Shown here in pieces: positions 8,234 to 15,428 of a stretch of 64,000 nt of DNA. The notes beneath the pieces were generated by a model, which ran no database searches, was not told the origin of the DNA, and saw only the letters and a program-made list of their open reading frames with translations. The stretch covers positions 1-64,000 of the forward strand of contig JAKSVB010000004.1 of the NCBI GenBank assembly GCA_024408335.1, written 5' to 3'. The DNA is from Bacilli bacterium (lineage in GTDB: Bacteria > Bacillota_I > Bacilli_A > RFN20 > CAG-826). How positions within the stretch are numbered: the stretch's first letter is position 1; the number at the start of each line of letters is the position of its first letter. The translations under genes and the position numbers were made by a program.

Positions 8234-8258
8234 AGTTGCATGCATTTTGCAAGCAACT
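8234..8258. promoter_or_regulatory. Operator-like 25-bp palindrome over the Fic promoter
   Basis: AGTTGCxTGC and GCAxGCAACT form 10 of 12 matched pairs around a short centre. The position over the -35 region fits autorepression by the BRO-like domain of the Fic protein. Confidence 0.5.
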
Positions 8259-8317
8259 GACAATATTTATTATATAAAACATATTTTGCATTGAAATTAG
8301 ACTATTTTTACAATCCT

Positions 8318-8351
8318 TAAAAATAAAAAACTTTGATAAAAAATCAAAGTT
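8318..8351 (-). terminator. Terminator of the tRNA-Thr gene
   Basis: On the minus strand a 9-bp stem AACTTTGAT/ATCAAAGTT is followed by TTTTATTTTT, 13 bp after the CCA end of the tRNA. Confidence 0.85.
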
Positions 8352-8363
8352 CTTGTTTTCATA

Positions 8364-8439
8364 TGGTGCCGACTACCGGAATCGAACCAGCAACCTACGG
8401 TTTACGATACCGTTGCTCTGCCAATTGAGCTAAGTCGGC
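8364..8439 (-). tRNA. tRNA-Thr (anticodon CGT)
   Basis: A full cloverleaf can be drawn: acceptor GCCGACT/AGTCGGC, D-arm GCTC..GAGC, anticodon stem ACGGT/ACCGT around the loop ATCGTAA giving anticodon CGT (reads ACG), and T-arm CTGG-TTCGATT-CCGG. The discriminator is A and the CCA end is encoded (8364-8366). Its 3' end faces the AT-rich accessory segment on the left. Confidence 0.95.
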
Positions 8440-8449
8440 GTGCTTAGTT

Positions 8450-8478
8450 AATATAGCCTAACGTCAATAAGGATACAA
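8450..8478 (-). promoter_or_regulatory. Promoter of tRNA-Thr
   Basis: On the minus strand -35 TTGTAT (8473-8478), 17 bp and -10 TATATT (8450-8455) end 10 nt before the tRNA 5' end. Confidence 0.65.
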
Positions 8479-8483
8479 GAAAG

Positions 8484-9128
8484 TTAACGGTCTTTAAGGC
8501 GAAGTATCGTGACATATGAGCAAATGCCCATGCAGATGATGCTTATCGGCTCTAAGACAAGAAGCAATACCGATAAGAGATCGCTTCCTCCCGCTAAAAA
8601 ATACATGTAGGCATCTAAAGCGATGGAAACGCCATAAGAAAGAAGGATGCAGATAAGGAAGACGAGACACCAATTACGAACTTTCTCATATGTCGTGTCA
8701 TATCCGATCATCATGTATCTTCTGAAATGAATGTAGGTCATTAAGCCACTTACGAAACCGACAAGGAAAGAAGCAAGCATTCCGATCGCTAATCCAGCAA
8801 TTAAAGGCTCAGCGGTAACCATGGTTTCTAGTAGATCTAACAAATTGAAGAAGAAATACTGCGCGAAATCAAAGAAATTGAAGAAGACGAAAAGCATCAC
8901 TCCTCGATAGGCTGTTGTGGTGCCTTTGATATTGCCTGAAAGAAGGTAATAGTACGCTAAAAGGACGATACCATAACTAAGTATCATAAGTGGATCGAGT
9001 CCACCTTCTTGGAAGAAAAGAAGGATGAAAAGAGTTATTTGGATTGCTGTGCCAATAGAGGCGAAGAAGATCGCAAGATCTCTTTTCCAACCATATTTGA
9101 TTCGATTTTTTAACGCATACCAATTCAT
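8484..9128 (-). CDS. Multi-pass membrane protein of unknown function
   Basis: The product has 214 residues with about six transmembrane segments (DLAIFFASIGTAIQITLFILLFF, PLMILSYGIVLLAYYYLLSG, GVMLFVFFNFFDFAQYFFF, AGLAIGMLASFLVGFVSGLM, CLVFLICILLSYGVSIAL, VLLLVLEPISIICMGICSYV). It ends with a short basic tail, LRLKDR. No family is recognised. It is divergent from the acetyltransferase at 9169, with 40 bp between the starts that carry a TATAAT readable on either strand. A single-gene unit is likely. Confidence 0.72.
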   Translation of the reverse strand: MNWYALKNRIKYGWKRDLAIFFASIGTAIQITLFILLFFQEGGLDPLMILSYGIVLLAYYYLLSGNIKGTTTAYRGVMLFVFFNFFDFAQYFFFNLLDLLETMVTAEPLIAGLAIGMLASFLVGFVSGLMTYIHFRRYMMIGYDTTYEKVRNWCLVFLICILLSYGVSIALDAYMYFLAGGSDLLSVLLLVLEPISIICMGICSYVTILRLKDR

Positions 9129-9168
9129 CTTGTATTAAATTATATAATCATAGGTAGAGATAGAAAAG

Positions 9169-9627
9169 ATGATTAAGCCTTTCTTTAGCAAAGCACTTAG
9201 CGACGAAGAAAAAGAAATAAGAACCGAGGTTTTCGTTAAGGAACAAGGGTTCGTAGATGAGTTCGATGACGCGGATTATTCAAGTTGGCACTTAGTCCTT
9301 TTCTATAACGACTACCCTATCGCATGCGCTAGATTTTTTGCAATAGATCCTGAGACTTACCACATTGGAAGAGTCGCTGTCAGAGCCTCTTTCAGAAAGA
9401 AGAAGGTTGGGACTTACCTAATGAAATTTGTTGAAACCAAAATCAGGGAGCTTGGAGGAAGATGGGCCATTCTTTCTTCGCAGCTTGATAAAAAGGGCTT
9501 CTATGAGAAGTGTGGATACCACGTTTCAAGCGAAGGCGAAATCAAATATGAGCAAGGTTGCCCTCATATCGATATGGCCAAGCTCCTAATCAAAAAGAAA
9601 GGGTACAGATCCCGTACCCAGTATTAG
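9169..9627 (+). CDS. GNAT family N-acetyltransferase
   Basis: The product has 152 residues, the normal length for a one-domain GNAT enzyme. The order of elements is standard: EIRTEVFVKEQGFVDEFDDAD at the N-terminus, the V-R-A-S-F-R-K-K-K-V-G-T-Y-L acetyl-CoA loop at about residues 70-85 (IGRVAVRASFRKKKVGTYLM), and a closing FYEKCGYHV. The opening resembles ElaA/YjcF-like enzymes. The target is unknown. A TATAAT-like box lies 25 nt upstream; the ribosome binding site is weak. The 3' end overlaps the convergent Memo-AMMECR1 gene by 4 bp. Confidence 0.88.
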   Translation: MIKPFFSKALSDEEKEIRTEVFVKEQGFVDEFDDADYSSWHLVLFYNDYPIACARFFAIDPETYHIGRVAVRASFRKKKVGTYLMKFVETKIRELGGRWAILSSQLDKKGFYEKCGYHVSSEGEIKYEQGCPHIDMAKLLIKKKGYRSRTQY

Positions 9628-11009
9628 TAGTGTTTGGTTGTCTCAAACCTATAAAGAACTATGTCTTCATGAGGCTCAATGCCTGCTTTTCTTCTTGCGA
9701 TCTCAACTTGAGATGAAGCGTTTTCCACTCCCGCTAAACCAGGAAGGACGACACCTCTTCTTTCACCGTTTTCCACGACTACTCCATATTTGGAGGAATC
9801 TAAATCCGACATCGAAAGAACAGGGATTGGATTGGTCAAAACATCAACCACTATCTTTAGGTATGGGAAGTCCTTTGGGGTTATGGCCTCAAATCTTGGG
9901 TCATGAGTGGCCGCTGCGATGGCGTTATACGCAATCTCTAAACCTAAGTTCTTCTTTTGTGGTTTGACCGAGCCTAAGCAACCACGGAGTTCTCCATGTT
10001 CATATAGGCTAACGAATACCCCTGCCTTCGTATTTAGGAAAGAATCAGGAAGGGTGAGTTCCATATCAGGAATCTTTTTCGTTTTGATATATGTCTCGAT
10101 GGCGTTTCTTGCCCATCTAACATAGATGTCGCTTCTTTCGATTTGCTCTTTGATGGAGAATTCCTCTCTTGAACGGTATAGCTCATAGAAGGCTCTTGAA
10201 GCGTCAAAGCCTTCGATTTCGAAAGAGGCGACCATGTATCCAACTCCAAAAGGAGCTTCGTGAGACAAGATTTTGCTACTTACTTTTTGACGGTCAAACA
10301 TGCCAGCAAGCATCAAAATGATGCGGTGACCGCATTCTCTAGCCTTGGCGACTGTTGAATGGTTAATGGAAAGAAGGCTTCCGAAGTTGGTGGATTTGAT
10401 GATCTTCATCATGAGCTCATCATATCTAGGACCTTCTATCCTATATCCATAAGGACCATCGATTCTTTGGCAGTGTGAAAGATCGCCGCTGGCAATAACG
10501 ACGATTCGTTTCTCGCTCTTTTGGAAGACTTCGCCTAGAAGCTCTCCATATCGATAATGTTCGAGAGAAGATAATCCGCTTAAGGCAAGACGGATTGCTT
10601 TAAAGTCACGGTACTCGTGATATATGAAATATAAAGGAACAAGGGTGCCATGATCCATATACTGCTCGTTATCTGCCATGGTGCCAGCTGGAATATCTTC
10701 CATCTTGGCTTTTAGGGATATCTCTTTTACAAGTTCCCTGTCATAGAAGAGCCTATATTCAAGTCCTGGAAGGCCATAGGAAGCAAATGAGCCAGAGCCA
10801 ACTTCGCCATCGGCAATAGAGAAATAGTCGTTATAGGCCTCGCTATGAGGGGACATGAAAACAATGGTGTCAGGTTTTAGTAAGGCAATCTCTCTTGCGA
10901 CCTCTTTTAAAGCGCTAACCGTTTCCTTTGCGGTTATATCTCTTCCCTTACCTATTTCAGGGATGCAAAGAGGTGGATGAGGGACGATGAACGACTTAAC
11001 GATTGGCAT
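9624..11009 (-). CDS. Fusion of a Memo/LigB-type dioxygenase-like domain with AMMECR1
   Basis: The product has 461 residues from ATG 11009. Residues about 5-255 match the class III extradiol dioxygenase/Memo fold: FIVPHPPLCIPEIGKG, VFMSPHSEAYNDYF, MADNEQYMDHGTLVPLYFI and ASGDLSHCQ supply conserved His and Asp residues. Residues about 285-460 are an AMMECR1 domain (AGVFVSLYEHGELRGCLGS, NAIAAATHDPRF, YGVVVENGERRGVVLPGL). This is the A+B pair of the AmmeMemoRadiSam system; the radical SAM partner is not in the window. The reading could begin at 11054, but 11009 is preferred: TATACT (11016-11021) ends 6 nt before this ATG and no ribosome binding site precedes either start. The reaction is unknown. 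Confidence 0.88.
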   Translation of the reverse strand: MPIVKSFIVPHPPLCIPEIGKGRDITAKETVSALKEVAREIALLKPDTIVFMSPHSEAYNDYFSIADGEVGSGSFASYGLPGLEYRLFYDRELVKEISLKAKMEDIPAGTMADNEQYMDHGTLVPLYFIYHEYRDFKAIRLALSGLSSLEHYRYGELLGEVFQKSEKRIVVIASGDLSHCQRIDGPYGYRIEGPRYDELMMKIIKSTNFGSLLSINHSTVAKARECGHRIILMLAGMFDRQKVSSKILSHEAPFGVGYMVASFEIEGFDASRAFYELYRSREEFSIKEQIERSDIYVRWARNAIETYIKTKKIPDMELTLPDSFLNTKAGVFVSLYEHGELRGCLGSVKPQKKNLGLEIAYNAIAAATHDPRFEAITPKDFPYLKIVVDVLTNPIPVLSMSDLDSSKYGVVVENGERRGVVLPGLAGVENASSQVEIARRKAGIEPHEDIVLYRFETTKHY

Positions 11010-11132
11010 GCTAAAAGTATAAACCTTTGAGGCGATTTTAGAAACACTCATCATTTTGTAGCGTTTCTTTCACAAAATATCAAAATCTCAGCGACAGTTT
11101 TTGACACTCTATTTTTTACAAAAGTTTCGATT

Positions 11133-11173
11133 TGTCCATTATTTTCTTAAGATAGATTCTAAGTTAATGGACA
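11133..11173 (+). promoter_or_regulatory. Inverted repeat with T tract upstream of a TetR gene
   Basis: TGTCCATTA (11133-11141) and TAATGGACA (11165-11173) are perfect 9-bp arms, with a smaller CTTA/TAAG stem inside, followed by TTTTTTTATTTTT and another GTCCA. It has the form of a terminator or attenuator on the plus strand, but no plus-strand gene ends before it. Confidence 0.5.
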
Positions 11174-11262
11174 TTTTTTTATTTTTGTCCATTTTTTTAT
11201 TTACCACTCTTTTTCGTTGATTTTCGAAAAATCAGCCCTAAAATAAACGTAAGGAAAAAACC

Positions 11263-11856
11263 ATGAGAAAAACAGCAGTCAAAAAAGAAAAAAGAACCCG
11301 CCTTCAAAAAAGCTTTCACCAAACAGTTTTGAAGCTTTACCGTAAGAAGAATCTTGACGAAATCACAATCAATGAAGTCTGTGAGAAAGTCAATGTTCCT
11401 CGTTCTTCTTTCTATTATCACTATAACTCCATCAGAGACGTCCTTGACGAAATCGAAAATGACTTCCTTAACGAACTCATTCTTGCTTTATCAGTAGTCA
11501 AACGAGTCCCTGGCGACGAGAAAGCAACTTTCGGCGCGATGATGATGGCAAGCTTCCCAGTTATCAAAAACCACGAAGCAACAGTTAGAGCGGTCACCAT
11601 CGAACGTCAGGATCCTTCCTTCTTCAAGCGTTGGGCTGATTCCTTCAATAACGCCTACTCAGATAAAAAAGAATCTCCTATCAGAGACTACGCTTTATCT
11701 TATTCCGCAATCCACGTCATTAGAGACGTCATCGAAAACGGAATCCCATATAACAAAATCGATACTGACCTCGTCTTCGAAATCGGTATCAAAGTATTCG
11801 AGTTAAAGAAATCAATGCTTGAGCAAACCGGCATCGCCATCAAGAAATACAAATAA
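11263..11856 (+). CDS. TetR/AcrR family transcriptional regulator
   Basis: The product has 197 residues. The N-terminal DNA-binding domain is clear: LQKSFHQTVLKLYRKKNLDEITINEVCEKVNVPRSSFYYHYNSIRDVLDEI. The C-terminal ligand domain (residues about 80-195) has no specific signature. It has the same architecture as the TetR gene at 3938. AAGGA lies before the ATG. It is a single-gene unit closed by a strong terminator. The upstream inverted repeat TGTCCATTA...TAATGGACA is the obvious candidate operator or attenuator for autoregulation. Confidence 0.88.
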   Translation: MRKTAVKKEKRTRLQKSFHQTVLKLYRKKNLDEITINEVCEKVNVPRSSFYYHYNSIRDVLDEIENDFLNELILALSVVKRVPGDEKATFGAMMMASFPVIKNHEATVRAVTIERQDPSFFKRWADSFNNAYSDKKESPIRDYALSYSAIHVIRDVIENGIPYNKIDTDLVFEIGIKVFELKKSMLEQTGIAIKKYK

Positions 11857-11870
11857 CAAACATTCATTTA

Positions 11871-11894
11871 GAGCGGAGAAATCCGCTCTATTTT
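11871..11894 (+). terminator. Terminator of the TetR gene
   Basis: GAGCGGA-GAAA-TCCGCTC followed by TATTTT; 7-bp stem with a GNRA-type loop. Confidence 0.9.
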
Positions 11895-11933
11895 CTTATC
11901 TTTTCGTGGTATCATACGTCTAGAGAAAAAACT

Positions 11934-12839
11934 ATGAACGACTACAAAGATTATATGATTCGCGGCCAAGACAAAGATGGCCAAGTTCGCTTCTTCGCGG
12001 TAACAACCAAGAAGCTCGTTGATGAGAAAGTCTCATCACAACATTATTCCCCTATTGCCGGCGCTGGCGTAGGACGTCTTATGAGCGCTGCCCTCATGAT
12101 GGGATGGATGCTCAAAAACAAAGACGAAAGAATCTCAATTCAAATCAAAGGCGAAGGTCCTATGGGAGGACTTGTCGCTTCTTCAAACTGCGAAGGCTTA
12201 GTTAAGGGCTACGCAGAAAACCCTGACGTCATGCTTCCTCCAAATGAATTCGGTCATTTGGCGGTTGGCGATAGCCTCACTCCAGGAAGAATGAGCGTCA
12301 TCCGTTATTCATCTCTTGGCGAACCTCATGTCACCACCATCGATTTAGTCAGTGGCGAAATCGGAGATGACCTTTCGTATTACTTTGGTCAAAGCGAGCA
12401 AACCCCATCGCTTGTTGGCGTCGGTGTCTCATTTAACAAAGAAGACGTTCGTGTCAAAGCGGCAGGAGGATTCATCGTTCAGCTTCTTCCAGGCGCTAAA
12501 GACGAGACTATCACCAAACTTGAGACAAATGTTCTTAAGATGAGATCCGTTAGCAACGTCCTCCATGAGAATAACGATGACCCAGAAGCCCTCATCAAGC
12601 TTCTTTTAGAAGGCTTCGATTACGAAGTCACAGAAACAAAAGACGTATTCTTCCATTGCGATTGCTCAATGGAAAAAAGCGTCAAGATCCTTCTTTCTCT
12701 CTCATTAGGAGAACTTGAAGATATCGAACGCGAAGGAAAAGGCACTTCAATTTGCTGCGGATTCTGTGGCGAAGAATACAAATTCTCCCCTGCTGATATC
12801 TCTGCGATTATCGAGAAAAAGAAAAAGGCCAAAAAATAA
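11934..12839 (+). CDS. hslO: Redox-regulated chaperone Hsp33
   Basis: The product has 301 residues, the usual Hsp33 length. The N-terminal domain shows TKKLVDEKVSSQHYSPIAGAGVGRLMSAALMMGWML and IQIKGEGPMGGLVASSN. The C-terminal zinc switch has the two Cys pairs C-D-C (HCDCSMEK) and C-C-G-F-C (SICCGFCGEE), i.e. CxC and CxxC. When oxidised, these release zinc and activate the chaperone against unfolding proteins. It starts a three-gene unit: its TAA overlaps the next ATG (TAATG) and the NUDIX gene follows 2 bp later. TATCAT about 30 nt upstream is a likely -10. Confidence 0.95.
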   Translation: MNDYKDYMIRGQDKDGQVRFFAVTTKKLVDEKVSSQHYSPIAGAGVGRLMSAALMMGWMLKNKDERISIQIKGEGPMGGLVASSNCEGLVKGYAENPDVMLPPNEFGHLAVGDSLTPGRMSVIRYSSLGEPHVTTIDLVSGEIGDDLSYYFGQSEQTPSLVGVGVSFNKEDVRVKAAGGFIVQLLPGAKDETITKLETNVLKMRSVSNVLHENNDDPEALIKLLLEGFDYEVTETKDVFFHCDCSMEKSVKILLSLSLGELEDIEREGKGTSICCGFCGEEYKFSPADISAIIEKKKKAKK

Positions 12840-13603
12840 TGAACACTCCTTATGGTTGGGTAGATGCCTCTAGTAAAACTAGAGGTCTTCTTGAATTTAG
12901 GCCTAACGAAGATGAAGGCCTCAGGTACAGCGTCAACAAAGAAAAGAAGGCCATGATGTTTGCCCATAACGATGGAAGAAAGGTCGATTTGACCATTCAA
13001 CCAGCGGACAAAGGAATGAATATCATTCTTAATGATGCGGTCAATATGACCATTGTTTCAGTGTCCTCTTCCTCTCTTAGCCTTAACTTCTTTAAGAATG
13101 GCTATTTCACTGGGAAGTCTCTTACTTTCCCTAATGGGGAGAAGGCATATTTCATGGATGCGAAAGCAAATAAGACCAAGAGATTTGATTCGCTTGCCCT
13201 CTCTTTTGTCTCTCCTGTCCTTAAGCCTCACTTCTTCCCTAGAAGCAATGTTGAGCTAACAAAAGAATCACCAACCGAAATCACATATAGATCGCTTGTC
13301 CCTACCGATAACCTTTTCCTTGAAGCGCATGAAGAAGAGGATTCTTTGTCACTAAGAATCAAAGGGGAATTCTCTTTCTCTTTGGTTACTAGAGGTGGCA
13401 AAGAGGTATTAGTCATCAGAGATGACTCTAATAAAGATGCAGCCACTTTCGAATACAAGATAATGGAACAGACATTATGCTTCTTCGATAAGAAATGCAG
13501 TTTCTCTTTATCAAGCAAAGGCGATATGAAAGTCACAAACGTCGACCCTCTTACCAAAGAAGAAAAAGAGACCGATTTAGGAAACATACTTTCGAGGCAC
13601 TAA
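12839..13603 (+). CDS. Protein of unknown function between hslO and a NUDIX gene
   Basis: The product has 254 residues, apparently soluble and rich in beta-strand: no signal peptide or membrane segment. Repeated Ser-rich strands (TIVSVSSSSLSLNFF, SFSLSSKGDM) and FxNGxxFTGKSLTFPNGEKAYFM suggest a beta-barrel or sandwich. I recognise no family. The start overlaps the stop of hslO by one base, so translation is coupled, and the gene ends 2 bp before the NUDIX start. The context suggests a role in stress response or nucleotide clean-up, but nothing in the sequence shows it. Confidence 0.75.
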   Translation: MNTPYGWVDASSKTRGLLEFRPNEDEGLRYSVNKEKKAMMFAHNDGRKVDLTIQPADKGMNIILNDAVNMTIVSVSSSSLSLNFFKNGYFTGKSLTFPNGEKAYFMDAKANKTKRFDSLALSFVSPVLKPHFFPRSNVELTKESPTEITYRSLVPTDNLFLEAHEEEDSLSLRIKGEFSFSLVTRGGKEVLVIRDDSNKDAATFEYKIMEQTLCFFDKKCSFSLSSKGDMKVTNVDPLTKEEKETDLGNILSRH

Positions 13604-13605
13604 GC

Positions 13606-14211
13606 ATGGAATGGAAGGTCAAAAGCGTTAAACAAGAAACAAGTCACAAATTCCTTAATTTCGTGACCCTCACTTATGAAGTTAGCAAAAGCGATAACAA
13701 GACTTACGATTACGATTATTTTTTAGCGACTCGTCACGAAAATGGAGACGTTCTTCCTGTGACGAAGAACTTCGCTAGACCTGATGGCGTAACCATACCT
13801 TTATATCATATTGATAATGAAGGCAAAGTGTCTGTCCTTCTTACTTCCCAGTTCCGTCCAGCCATCGGAAGAAGAGTCACTAGCGTCCCAGCAGGCTTAA
13901 TGGATGAAAGCGACAAAGACATACTCGAAGTCGCAAAAAGAGAAGCTTTGGAAGAAGTTGGCGCAGTAATCACCGATTTAGAAGTCTTAGCTCCTACTGG
14001 TTCTACATCAAGCGGCTTATCAGATGAGACAAACGCTTTAGTGCTTGGAAGAATCGTATCCTTCAAAGAAAAAAGCCTCGAGGAATTTGAGGATATCGAA
14101 TCGAGGCTATATTCACTTGATGAAGTTAAGTCGATGATGAAGGACGATCAATATTTCTTTTCCTTAACCGCAAGACTTGTTCTTCTTTATCTCATTGAGA
14201 GATTCAAATAA
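13606..14211 (+). CDS. NUDIX hydrolase, probably ADP-ribose pyrophosphatase type
   Basis: The product has 201 residues from ATG 13606, 2 bp after the previous stop; a longer frame exists upstream but runs inside the preceding gene. The NUDIX box is PAGLMDESDKDILEVAKREALEEVGAVI, with REALEEVGA intact and one residue more than the canonical G-x5-E-x7-REUxEExGU between G and RE. The PAGL(M/I)D lead-in and the downstream APTGSTSSGLSDE are typical of ADP-ribose pyrophosphatases (NudF/YqkG group), which split ADP-ribose to AMP and ribose 5-phosphate. GAGG lies 10 nt upstream. Confidence 0.88.
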   Translation: MEWKVKSVKQETSHKFLNFVTLTYEVSKSDNKTYDYDYFLATRHENGDVLPVTKNFARPDGVTIPLYHIDNEGKVSVLLTSQFRPAIGRRVTSVPAGLMDESDKDILEVAKREALEEVGAVITDLEVLAPTGSTSSGLSDETNALVLGRIVSFKEKSLEEFEDIESRLYSLDEVKSMMKDDQYFFSLTARLVLLYLIERFK

Positions 14212-14214
14212 TTT

Positions 14215-14718
14215 TTATTTGATAAGTTCTGGATTTGCTTCTTTTTCGTCAAGAGCGACGATCTTTTCAATGACGACTTTGTTTGCAGGCATATCGTACA
14301 TTCCAGTTGGGACTGAAGCGATCTTGTCAACGACTTCCATTCCTTCAATGACTTTGCCAAATGCGGCATATTGGCCATCTAAGAAGAAATCGTCTTTGTC
14401 GCAGATGAAGAACTGAGAACCAGCACTGTCGAAGCGTTGGCTACGAGCCATTGAGATGACGCCGCGGCTATGCTTGAGGTTGTTTTTGAAACCATTGACT
14501 CTAAATTCGCCTTTGATTGCGTGACCTGGGCCACCAGTGCCATTTCCAATTGGGCAACCACCTTGAATCATGAAGTTTTTGATGACACGGTGGAAGGTAA
14601 GGCCATCATAGAAGCCTTTGTTAACTAAATAAACGAAGTTTGCGCATGTATTTGGTGCGTTTTCATAATCGAGTTCGATTTTGATATCACCAAAATTTTT
14701 GACTGATAAGATAATCAT
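14215..14718 (-). CDS. ppiB: Cyclophilin-type peptidyl-prolyl cis-trans isomerase
   Basis: The product has 167 residues, cytoplasmic. Core cyclophilin elements appear in order: FVYLVNKGFYDGLTFHRVIKNFMIQGG (catalytic Arg in FHRV), GTGGPGHAIKGEF, RGVISMARSQRFDSAGSQFFI (the SQFFI active-site strand) and FGKVIEGMEVVDKIA. Trp of the cyclosporin pocket is replaced, as in many bacterial PpiB proteins. The gene converges on the NUDIX gene with only 3 bp between stop codons. Ribosome binding site AAGGAGA. Confidence 0.95.
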   Translation of the reverse strand: MIILSVKNFGDIKIELDYENAPNTCANFVYLVNKGFYDGLTFHRVIKNFMIQGGCPIGNGTGGPGHAIKGEFRVNGFKNNLKHSRGVISMARSQRFDSAGSQFFICDKDDFFLDGQYAAFGKVIEGMEVVDKIASVPTGMYDMPANKVVIEKIVALDEKEANPELIK

Positions 14719-14811
14719 GGGTTGTCTCCTTATGCGTTAATGATGCCACAAAGTAGGTCATAAGACTATGAGGCTGTTGATTATTTTTCGTTTTTCCCCT
14801 AATGTAAGCGT

Positions 14812-15318
14812 ATGAAGAAAAAATTAGATGACTTAACAAAAGCAAAAATCATTTATAGCGGCGAACTTGGTTTATTCGCCATCGTATTCTTGGTCCTTGG
14901 ACTCCTTACGATGTTTGGGGTAATCGCAGTGACCGAAAGAAGAATCACGGTTCTTACCTATATCACCTTAGTGGGTGGTATCTTAGCAATCGCTAACACC
15001 ATCTGGTTCTTTGTCTCAAAAAAGAAACAAAAGAAAGGATCGTGGCTTGATACCCTCCTTCTCTTCCCTGTTCCTCTTATGATGGTGCCTGTTGATTTGA
15101 TTCATCTCATCGCTAATGGCATCCCTAATGAAGCTTATCCATATATCATCGGCGGAACCTTCTTATATATCACAGTCATCTATACGATTGAGGCGATTTA
15201 CCACTACTTCAACCCTCTCCCTCTTCTAATCGAAGCGGCCGAAGAAGACGCTAAAAAGGAAGAAAAGAAAGAAGAAGCGATTGAGGTCACTGAAACAAAA
15301 GAAGAGACCGATAAGTAA
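14812..15318 (+). CDS. Membrane protein with acidic/basic cytoplasmic tail, unknown function
   Basis: The product has 168 residues with four transmembrane segments (LGLFAIVFLVLGLLTMFGVIAV, VLTYITLVGGILAIANTIWFFV, TLLLFPVPLMMVPVDLIHLI, YIIGGTFLYITVIYTIEAIY) and a tail of about 25 Glu/Lys residues. No family is recognised. It is a single-gene unit, closed by a terminator. The start ATG follows TAAGCGT with a weak ribosome binding site. Confidence 0.75.
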   Translation: MKKKLDDLTKAKIIYSGELGLFAIVFLVLGLLTMFGVIAVTERRITVLTYITLVGGILAIANTIWFFVSKKKQKKGSWLDTLLLFPVPLMMVPVDLIHLIANGIPNEAYPYIIGGTFLYITVIYTIEAIYHYFNPLPLLIEAAEEDAKKEEKKEEAIEVTETKEETDK

Positions 15319-15325
15319 ATACTAA

Positions 15326-15349
15326 GCGTAGCTTAATGCTACGTTTTTT
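15326..15349 (+). terminator. Terminator of the 14812 membrane protein gene
   Basis: CGTAGC-TTAAT-GCTACG followed by six T. Confidence 0.88.
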
Positions 15350-15363
15350 ATTTGCTCTTCAAA

Positions 15364-15406
15364 CTTGTTCGTTTTCCTTGAACGAATAAGTTGAATGACG
15401 CATAAT
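15364..15406 (+). promoter_or_regulatory. Promoter with overlapping palindrome for the first DUF3990 module
   Basis: -35 TTGAAC (15378-15383), 17 bp and -10 CATAAT (15401-15406). A palindrome with arms CTTGTTCGTT and AACGAATAAG (15364-15373, 15381-15390; one mismatch) overlaps the -35. This is the expected place for an autorepressor. Confidence 0.6.
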
Positions 15407-15428
15407 AATTGTTGTAGGAGGCAAAACT

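Noticed and set aside
8364-8439. tRNA-Thr considered as an attachment site with a second copy at the far end of the AT-rich segment
   Set aside because: No repeat of the tRNA 3' end was found between 2850 and 8363, and no integrase gene is present.
13495-13605. Upstream extension of the NUDIX gene
   Set aside because: The extra 37 codons lie inside the preceding gene in another frame, and GAGG before ATG 13606 gives a better start.
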